NCBI GenBank assembly: GCA_031278025.1
Contig: JAITLF010000326.1
Span: 1 to 9,995 of the forward strand
DNA: 9,995 bases
Direction of reading: 5' to 3'
Source of the DNA: Treponema sp.
GTDB taxonomy: Bacteria > Spirochaetota > Spirochaetia > Treponematales > Breznakiellaceae
Shown here: positions 5,437 to 9,995 of the stretch, in pieces
Layout of the letters: the number at the start of each line of letters is the position of its first letter
Position numbering within the stretch: position 1 is the first letter of the stretch
Position numbers and translations under genes: made by a program
Notes under the pieces: model-generated
Seen by the model: only the letters and a program-made list of their open reading frames with translations
What the model was told of the DNA's origin: nothing
The model's database searches: none

Positions 5437-6264
5437 GTGGCTTCCGACGCCCACGCCCATCCGGGGGACCTGCTGGACCGTTTCCCCGGCGCGGAGGAAG
5501 AGCGCCGCCGCCTGGAAGCGGCCTGTGCGGCGGTGGCCTGGAACCTCCGGGATTTCGAGCGTCATGAGGAGCTTGCCCGCAAGGCCCGGAACGAGGGGGC
5601 GGCGCCCTTGGCCCTCTGCTTCGCCGTCCACCCCCAGCTTCCGGCGGCCCTGCCAGGCACGGCGGATGTGTGGCATCATGTGGCGGACCTGGAAAAGCTG
5701 GCGGCGGAAGGCCGCATACAGGCGGTAGGGGAGACGGGATTTGACCTGTTCAACCAGGCATTCCGTACTACCGAGGCCCTTCAGGAGGAGCTTTTTTGCA
5801 CCCACCTGGAGATTGCGGTGCGGTATGGGCTTCCCGTAGCGCTCCACATACGCCGGGCCTTGCATAAGGTTTTTGTCCATACCAAAGCCCTGAAAAAGCT
5901 GCCCGCCGTGGTATTCCATGCGTATTCCGGAACTTTCGCCGAAGGGGAGACTCTGCTTAAACGGGGGGTTAACGCATGGTTTTCTTTCGGCGCGGCCATC
6001 CTGCTGAACCACAAGACCGCCATGGAGTCCTGCGCCCGGCTGCCACGAGAGCGCCTGCTTCTAGAAACCGACGCCCCCTATCAGCCCCTCCGGGGCGCTC
6101 CCTTTTCCCGCTGGGCGGACCTTCCGGTCATACTCGCCGGAGCCGCCGGCCTTAGATGCGGGGATAAAGGGGAATTGGAAGCAACGGTGGACGAGAACTG
6201 GAACCGGGTGTTTGCGGATCCTTCATATCCTCCGCACGGCCCGGAAGAGGTCTTCACGGCTTAA
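5437..6264 (+). CDS. TatD-family metal-dependent hydrolase
   Basis: The protein has 275 residues from GTG at 5437. TatD-family proteins are TIM-barrel phosphoesterases with two metal ions and DNase or RNase activity, of uncertain physiological role (DNA repair and RNA quality control have been proposed). The metal-site motifs are present in order: His6-x-His8 (SDAHAHPGD), the acidic GETGFD with Glu99, His137 (VALHIRRA), His161 (VVFHAYSGTF) and Asp212 (LLLETDAPY). The frame is open ten codons further upstream into murB, but GTG 5437 puts the DAHAH motif at the N-terminus, as in the family, and has GGAGGG eight bases before it. It lies one base after the murB stop, so it is coupled to murB. The 3' end overlaps mutL, tail to tail, by 42 bases. 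Sequence details (DAHAH, GETGFD, HAYSG) diverge from the usual DTHCHL, GEIGLD and HCFSG forms. Confidence 0.88.
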   Translation: MASDAHAHPGDLLDRFPGAEEERRRLEAACAAVAWNLRDFERHEELARKARNEGAAPLALCFAVHPQLPAALPGTADVWHHVADLEKLAAEGRIQAVGETGFDLFNQAFRTTEALQEELFCTHLEIAVRYGLPVALHIRRALHKVFVHTKALKKLPAVVFHAYSGTFAEGETLLKRGVNAWFSFGAAILLNHKTAMESCARLPRERLLLETDAPYQPLRGAPFSRWADLPVILAGAAGLRCGDKGELEATVDENWNRVFADPSYPPHGPEEVFTA

Positions 6265-8088
6265 CTCGAACCAGATGGGCCTGCCGTGAGGACAGCGAGG
6301 AACCTTCAGTTCCAGGGCCGCTTTCACCAGAGACAGGGCGGAGGTATCGTCCAGGTAGTCCCCGTCTTTAATCGCGCCGTGGCAGGAAAGGGTTGCGGCC
6401 CAATGTTCGGCCATGTTTTCCCCCGCCGTTTTAAGGTCCAGGATAGACCGCACGGTTTCGGTATCCGAGAGCCGCCAGCCAGCCGGCAGGGCTTCAATGT
6501 TCCAGAGTCGGGTTTCCCGGACTATCACTATGCCGAGCTTGGCCAAATCTTCCCGGCGCAGGGTGAGGAACTCGTCATCCGCATCGCTGTCGGTAGAAAA
6601 GGGGATGGGTACCAGGAGTTCCTGCCGGGGAACGGGACCGTCTATCAGGCGGTCGTAGAGGATACGCTCATGAGCGGCGTGCTGATCGAGGATGAGGAAC
6701 CGATCTCCCCACTCAACCAGGATGAAAAGGTCGAAAACCCGTCCGGCGATCTTGATGCCGGAGCTTTCGCCGCTCTCCATCCGGAACCGAGGGCCTTCGC
6801 CATAGGAAGGGGTTTTCTCATAAACGCTGTCCCCTTTGTCCCAGTCCCTGCCTGGAAGCGGAGCGAAGACCGGAGGTTTGTCCAGCAACGCTTCCATAGC
6901 CAGAGGACCTGAACTGTGGACGGCGGGGTAGCCCCGGTATGGACTGTTCTCCGAATTACCGTCTTCGTCCGGAACAAAGGAGAGATTCCCTTCGAAAGGC
7001 CGGCTCTGAGCGGAGACGGCGATGTTCCGGCGGTGGGAGAAGCTACTCAGCGTGGTGGTTATGGTATGATGGATGAGGCCGGCATCCCGAAACCGGGCTT
7101 CCCGTTTGGCGGGATGAATGTTGAAATCCGCGAGATGCGGGTCTATGTCCAGATAGACGGCCCCTACCGGATGGGCCCCATTGGGAAACCAACCCTGAAG
7201 GCCATATTCCAGGGCCTGGAGCAGGGAAAAATCCTGAATGCGTCGGCCATTGGCAAAGATATATTGTTGCCGCCGGTCAGAGCGGTAGAGTTCCGGGCCC
7301 CCAACCACGACGACCACCGAGAAACCCTGTTCCCTGGCGCTGATCTCGTGGAGGAACGGCTCTTCCTTCCGGTTCAGGAGGGCCTGGGCGTACCGTTCTT
7401 TGAAGGACGATGTTGGGGGAAGAAAAACTCTGAGCTGGCCATCCTGAACGAAACGGAACGCCAGGGAAGGAAAGGCCAGGGCCTTATCAAGGAAGACCTG
7501 CCTGCAATGATTGGCCTCCACCCCTTCCCGTTTCAGGAAACGCCTGCGGGCGGGGATAGTGTCGAAAAGCCCCATGGAACGGACGCTGGTCCCTTTGACC
7601 CGGCAGATCTGGGTTAATTGAGGATCCTTCATACCGCCGGGGCTGGTTTCCAGACACCAGGCTTCCCGTCCGTCAACACTGGAAAGTATTTCCAGCCGGG
7701 AAACCGCCGCCGCCGCCGCCAGGGCTTCGCCCCGGAAGCCTAGAGTTACTGCGGTGTTGAGGTCCTCCAGGGCGCGGATCTTGCTAGTGGCGTGGGTGTA
7801 CCAGCATAGTTTGAGGTCCTCCATCCCCATGCCATTCCCATCGTCCGTTACCTCGACGCGGCATATCCCGCCTCCATCGACGAATACCTCCACCAGGGAA
7901 CTTCCCGCATCTATGGCGTTATCAACGAATTCCCGGACTAAGGCGGCAGGCCGGTCGATGACCTCCCCCGCCGCTATTTTCCGGGCTTCTTCCGGAGGCA
8001 GAATACGGATATGTCCGGGAAGGACGGCGCTTTCCCCGTAAAAATTTTCCCGCACAACGGTGGTTTCCTGAATACTTTGGTCAATCAT
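6223..8088 (-). CDS. mutL: DNA mismatch repair protein MutL (endonuclease type)
   Basis: MutL couples mismatch recognition by MutS to downstream repair. The 621 residues show the GHKL ATPase: EFVDNAIDAG (Glu53, Asn57), TDDGNGM (81-87), ATSKI (100-104), TLGFRGEAL (115-123) and KGTSVRSMGLFDTIPARRRF (165-184). The C-terminal half has the metal-binding endonuclease signature of MutL from species lacking MutH: DQHAAHERILYD (468-479), SCHGAIK (Cys569) and CPHGRP (599-604). The last acidic residue of the DQHA-x2-E-x4-E motif is Asp479 rather than Glu. About 25 extra residues precede HIRILPPEEARKIAAGEVID, longer than most family members. ATG at 8088 is favoured by the 4-base overlap with the xseB stop and GAGGA six bases upstream. 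Downstream it runs into the tail of the convergent tatD-like gene. Confidence 0.96.
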   Translation of the reverse strand: MIDQSIQETTVVRENFYGESAVLPGHIRILPPEEARKIAAGEVIDRPAALVREFVDNAIDAGSSLVEVFVDGGGICRVEVTDDGNGMGMEDLKLCWYTHATSKIRALEDLNTAVTLGFRGEALAAAAAVSRLEILSSVDGREAWCLETSPGGMKDPQLTQICRVKGTSVRSMGLFDTIPARRRFLKREGVEANHCRQVFLDKALAFPSLAFRFVQDGQLRVFLPPTSSFKERYAQALLNRKEEPFLHEISAREQGFSVVVVVGGPELYRSDRRQQYIFANGRRIQDFSLLQALEYGLQGWFPNGAHPVGAVYLDIDPHLADFNIHPAKREARFRDAGLIHHTITTTLSSFSHRRNIAVSAQSRPFEGNLSFVPDEDGNSENSPYRGYPAVHSSGPLAMEALLDKPPVFAPLPGRDWDKGDSVYEKTPSYGEGPRFRMESGESSGIKIAGRVFDLFILVEWGDRFLILDQHAAHERILYDRLIDGPVPRQELLVPIPFSTDSDADDEFLTLRREDLAKLGIVIVRETRLWNIEALPAGWRLSDTETVRSILDLKTAGENMAEHWAATLSCHGAIKDGDYLDDTSALSLVKAALELKVPRCPHGRPIWFELSREDLFRAVRRI

Positions 8089-8351
8089 TGATATTCCTCG
8101 GTATCAAAAAGGCCTAGATCCGCTTCTTCTTCCCCGCCCCCCCCCGCCAGGGTGCCGGTTCCGTTCAGCAGGATTTCAATGCGGCTTTCCACCTTTTCAA
8201 GGTCTTTCTCAAGAGAGCGGGCAAGTTTGATCCCCTCTTCAAAAGCCTTGAGCGCGTCGTTCAGGGGCATATCCGGTTTCCGTATCTTTTCCCCTAAGAT
8301 TTCAAGCCGTTCCAGTCGGTCTTCAAAATTTTTCATTTCCGATTTTTTCAT
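8085..8351 (-). CDS. xseB: Exodeoxyribonuclease VII small subunit
   Basis: XseB is a helical subunit; several copies bind the long helical region of XseA to form exonuclease VII, which degrades single-stranded DNA from both ends. The 88 residues include the family core FEDRLERLEILGEKIRKPDM, LNDALKAFEEGIKLAR and EKDLEKVESRIEILL. The tail after residue 62 is low-complexity (TGTLAGGGGEEEADLGLFD) and partly encoded by a nine-G run, making the protein somewhat longer than the usual 70-80 residues. The ATG overlaps the xseA stop (ATGA) and has AAAGGGG very close upstream, so re-initiation after xseA is likely. Its stop overlaps the mutL start. Confidence 0.93.
   Translation of the reverse strand: MKKSEMKNFEDRLERLEILGEKIRKPDMPLNDALKAFEEGIKLARSLEKDLEKVESRIEILLNGTGTLAGGGGEEEADLGLFDTEEYQ
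8137..8145. repeat. Nine-base C/G homopolymer inside xseB, upstream of mutL
   Basis: Nine C on the plus strand are nine G in the xseB sense strand, encoding part of Ala-Gly-Gly-Gly-Gly in the variable tail, followed by C and four more G. Loss of one G would end xseB at a TAG at 8116-8114; gain of one would end it at a TGA at 8106-8104. Both lie before the normal stop that overlaps the mutL ATG. Confidence 0.85.
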
Positions 8352-9571
8352 ACCCCTTTCTCCCCGTTATTTACTAATACCGATTCCGCCCTGGCGTTTA
8401 TGACCCCTGACAGGGGCCGGATGATCAGGGGGTCTCCAGGTTTTACCCCGGTAATATTTCGCACTACCGTTCCGGAATTCCCGTGTATTACCACCGAAAA
8501 GCCCCGTTCCAGCACCGCGACCGGGCTTGCAGCCTCAATGCAAGTCCTCGCCAAATCCAGCCGCCGCCTGAGTTCCGCCACCCTGCTCAAGAGGGCCTCC
8601 AGCAGGGCCTCCTTAGCATCATCAAACCGTACCAGCCGGGGTTGGAGGATGGCCCGGAAGCGGTATTCCAGGTCTTCAAGGCTGAACGGCTTGATAAGCA
8701 GACGCGCCCTATCCAGTCTGACCTTCATGGCTTCCCTCATCTGCCGCTCCAGCGCCCGGACGGTTTCCCTGGTCTCGTAACGGCTTTCGCTCACCAGTTC
8801 CGCAGCCGCAGACGGGGTAGGGGCCCGAAGGTCCGCAACGTAGTCCGAAAGCGCCCAGTCTATCTCGTGCCCTACGGCGCTCACAACCGGTATTGCTGAA
8901 GCGGCAATGGCCCTAACCACGGACTCGTCCGAGAAGGGAAGGAGGTCTTCCAGGGACCCGCCCCCCCGGCCCAGGATGATTACATCCACCAGGCGCCACC
9001 GGTTGGCCTGTTCTATGCGCCGGGCGATGATGGGCGCCGCTTCAGAGCCTTGTACCGGTGCGGGGAGGATGACCACCCGTATGCCAGCCGCCCGGCGCCC
9101 CAGGATGTTAAGAATGTCCCGCACCGCCGCGCCGGTAGGGGAACTCACGATGCCTACCGCCGCCGGGAAACGGGGGATAGGTTTTTTCCGATCCTCATCA
9201 AAAAGCCCCTCCTGGGCAAGCATACGTTTTCGCTTTTCCAGCATGGCCAGTATATCCCCGGTTCCGGCCTGCTCAAGCTCTTCGCAGATGATCTGGTAGG
9301 TACCCCGCTGGGCGTAGACAGAGACACTCCCCTTGACCCGCAGGAGCATCCCGTCTGCGGGATCGAAGGTAAGGTACCGGAGCCGGTTCTTGAACATGAC
9401 ACCGGAAATAGCCGCCCGTGAATCCTTAAGGGTAAAGTAGAGATGCCCGGTACTCGAAGGCCGGCAGTTGGAAACTTCCCCCTCAACCGTTACCGAACTG
9501 AAGGTTCCTTCAAGGTTTTGCCGGATCAGTTCCGTCAATGCGGAAACCGAAAGTTTGTTTCCATCGTCCAT
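8348..9571 (-). CDS. xseA: Exodeoxyribonuclease VII large subunit
   Basis: XseA is the catalytic subunit of exonuclease VII, a single-strand-specific DNase acting in mismatch repair and in trimming damaged ends. The 407 residues show an N-terminal OB fold (about 5-100; VEGEVSNCRPSSTGHLYFTL, 29-48), then the nuclease domain with FPAAVGIVSSPTGAAVRDIL (135-154), LGRGGGSLEDLLPF (200-213), SAVGHEIDW (231-239) and DLRAPTPSAAAELV (247-260), then a long charged helical region (about 265-355) where XseB binds. The C-terminus has the family-like PVAVLERGFSVV. Length is normal. No Shine-Dalgarno sequence precedes the ATG at 9571; a -10-like TATACT ends eight bases upstream. It is the first gene of xseA-xseB-mutL. 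Confidence 0.95.
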   Translation of the reverse strand: MDDGNKLSVSALTELIRQNLEGTFSSVTVEGEVSNCRPSSTGHLYFTLKDSRAAISGVMFKNRLRYLTFDPADGMLLRVKGSVSVYAQRGTYQIICEELEQAGTGDILAMLEKRKRMLAQEGLFDEDRKKPIPRFPAAVGIVSSPTGAAVRDILNILGRRAAGIRVVILPAPVQGSEAAPIIARRIEQANRWRLVDVIILGRGGGSLEDLLPFSDESVVRAIAASAIPVVSAVGHEIDWALSDYVADLRAPTPSAAAELVSESRYETRETVRALERQMREAMKVRLDRARLLIKPFSLEDLEYRFRAILQPRLVRFDDAKEALLEALLSRVAELRRRLDLARTCIEAASPVAVLERGFSVVIHGNSGTVVRNITGVKPGDPLIIRPLSGVINARAESVLVNNGEKGV

Positions 9572-9579
9572 GAGAACCG

Positions 9580-9585
9580 AGTATA
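9580..9585 (-). promoter_or_regulatory. Possible xseA -10 element, leaderless spacing
   Basis: The minus strand reads TATACT, followed by eight bases (CGGTTCTC) and the xseA ATG. These bases do not resemble a Shine-Dalgarno sequence. A -10 here would put the transcription start at about the A of the ATG. The -35 region is weak (TTCTCT at a 17-base spacing). The plus strand also reads TATAAT at 9582-9587, so the element is partly symmetrical and its direction is not certain. Confidence 0.35.
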
Positions 9586-9616
9586 ATGAAATCAGGTAGG
9601 AAAGAGAAGATATCCG

Positions 9617-9633
9617 AAGGACCCAGGGTCCTT
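9617..9633. repeat. Perfect inverted repeat, 8-base arms with 1-base centre
   Basis: AAGGACCC, one A, then GGGTCCTT. As RNA the pairing can extend outward by a G-U and a C-G pair (9615-9635). No clean U-tract follows on either strand, so a terminator is doubtful; a protein-binding palindrome is equally possible. Confidence 0.55.
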
Positions 9634-9662
9634 TGCACCCCGGACCCCGGTTTTTTGATCAG

Positions 9663-9704
9663 AAAACTCGGGTTTGCACGTCGTAAACCCGGGTTTACAC
9701 GCCG
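9663..9704. repeat. Two 21-base imperfect tandem units containing a 16-base palindrome
   Basis: Units 9663-9683 and 9684-9704 agree at 17 of 21 positions; both carry CGGGTTT followed by CACG. Across the junction, 9683-9698 is a perfect palindrome (GTAAACCC/GGGTTTAC). The first unit has a degenerate version of the same core (ACTCGGGTTTGC). This may be an operator with two half-sites of different strength, or part of a dispersed repeat. Confidence 0.6.
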
Positions 9705-9719
9705 CAGGCCCCGCCGCCG

Positions 9720-9848
9720 TCAGTTGCCGGTAGTACCGCCGCCAGAAACCGCGCCGGACATCATGATGAAGTCTGGCGAGGCGTCGTAGCCGCCGCTGTT
9801 GCCGCCGTAGCCGCCGGCGGCGGTAAGGGAACCTGTGGCGGCTGTTCC
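9720..9848 (-). pseudogene. Possible 3' remnant of a glycine-rich protein gene
   Basis: On the minus strand 42 codons are open between a TAG (9851-9849) and a TGA (9722-9720), reading like a Gly-rich C-terminal tail: TAAGGYGGNSGGYDASPDF, then IMMSGAVSGGGTTGN. Codons are mostly GGC, TAC, AAC, AGC and GAC, which looks coding. There is no start codon before ATG-ATG at 9764-9759, and no ribosome binding site. The other frames on this strand do not continue it convincingly. It may be debris of a lost gene or only GCC-repeat composition. Confidence 0.2.
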
Positions 9849-9850
9849 CT
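9826..9850. repeat. Inverted repeat, 7-base arms
   Basis: AGGGAAC (9826-9832) and GTTCCCT (9844-9850) are exact complements around an 11-base GC-rich loop. No U-tract follows on the plus strand. It borders the GCC-rich segment and contains the TAG that closes the possible remnant. Confidence 0.5.
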
Positions 9851-9894
9851 AAGAATGTTTAATGCGCTCGCCCTGACCCCGGCCCTCAAAGGGA

Positions 9895-9922
9895 TTGTTT
9901 TTTGGAAGTTCTGGAGTATATT
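9895..9922 (+). promoter_or_regulatory. Promoter of the gene starting at 9942
   Basis: TTGTTT (9895-9900), a 16-base spacer, then TATATT (9917-9922) fits a housekeeping-type promoter. The predicted start at about 9929 leaves a leader of only some 13 bases, which carries AGAGGAG (9929-9935), a strong ribosome binding site. Confidence 0.55.
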
Positions 9923-9941
9923 AGTACCAGAGGAGCGAATG

Positions 9942-9995
9942 ATGATTGATAGGTTGAAAATGCCGGCCCCCCCGCTGCGGAAAACGGGCAATAAG
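9942..9995 (+). CDS. Start of an unidentified protein gene, cut by the window end
   Basis: Eighteen codons are visible from ATG at 9942 (MIDRLKMPAPPLRKTGNK), open to the window end. AGAGGAG ends six bases before this ATG and three before an alternative in-phase ATG at 9939, so 9942 is preferred. A good promoter lies just upstream. The N-terminus is basic with several prolines and no hydrophobic stretch yet; the product cannot be named from this fragment. It is divergent from xseA. Confidence 0.5.
   Translation, partial: MIDRLKMPAPPLRKTGNK

Larger units (their letters stand above)
9572..9938. other. Divergent intergenic region rich in palindromes and GCC repeats
   Basis: About 370 bases separate xseA from the partial gene starting at 9942. 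From left to right it holds the xseA -10 candidate, a 17-base inverted repeat at 9617-9633, a CCGG-ACC-CCGG stem followed by six T (9640-9656), two 21-base tandem units with a 16-base palindrome (9663-9704), GCC-rich sequence (about 9700-9825), an inverted repeat at 9826-9850, and the promoter at 9895-9922. I see no RNA family that I recognise. Open frames across it are short and composition-driven, apart from one possible gene remnant. Confidence 0.5.

Noticed and set aside
6286..7617. Long plus-strand open frames opposite mutL.
   Set aside because: MutL motifs run continuously on the minus strand; the antisense frames show no family features.
9663..9704. Tandem units as a CRISPR array.
   Set aside because: There are only two imperfect units with no spacer between them and no cas genes.
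9586..9789. Plus-strand 67-codon frame next to the TATAAT at 9582.
   Set aside because: There is no Shine-Dalgarno sequence, and the Arg/Pro-rich peptide merely mirrors the 21-base tandem repeat and GCC sequence.

Overview
This GC-rich window looks like a chromosomal segment of a spirochaete, most likely a Treponema-type organism. That is an inference from three things: the mix of gene families, an archaeal-type UMP kinase, and an ECF-sigma operon ending in a TIG/transglutaminase-like lipoprotein. No rRNA or marker gene is present to settle it. Coding density is high, and most neighbouring same-strand genes overlap by 4-11 bases, suggesting translational coupling. I see no insertion sequence, CRISPR array, tRNA, integrase or phage gene.

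Layout. (1) Positions 1-4087, minus strand, is a five-gene cluster. In transcription order it holds an ECF sigma factor (TTG start), a zinc-finger membrane anti-sigma factor, an exported protein of unknown function, a lipoprotein with two TIG domains and a transglutaminase-like domain, and, 48 bases further on, the archaeal-type UMP kinase pyrH, cut by the window edge. The first four genes overlap consecutively (11, 4 and 8 bases). They read as a sigma/anti-sigma pair with envelope-located partners. (2) Positions 4088-4466 are a divergent intergenic region: AT-rich next to the sigma gene, then GC-rich with several inverted repeats. (3) Positions 4467-6264, plus strand, hold murB (peptidoglycan precursor synthesis) and a TatD-family metallohydrolase one base after it. 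(4) Positions 6223-9571, minus strand, hold xseA-xseB-mutL, the two exonuclease VII subunits followed by the mismatch-repair protein MutL, each joined by a 4-base ATGA overlap. The mutL 3' end overlaps the tatD-like gene tail to tail by 42 bases. (5) Positions 9572-9941 are a second divergent intergenic region packed with palindromes, a 21-base tandem repeat and GCC-rich sequence, including what may be a gene remnant. (6) From 9942, plus strand, a new gene begins behind a good promoter and ribosome binding site and runs off the window.

The most unusual points are as follows. The sigma operon carries a transglutaminase-like lipoprotein that seems to lack the catalytic cysteine at its normal position. 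Nine-G homopolymer tracts lie inside murB and xseB, the latter just upstream of the coupled mutL start. murB and xseA lack Shine-Dalgarno sequences and have -10-like elements placed as for leaderless transcripts. The two intergenic regions are structured and unexplained. Most genes here are ordinary housekeeping genes; the sigma operon is the best candidate for an under-described system.
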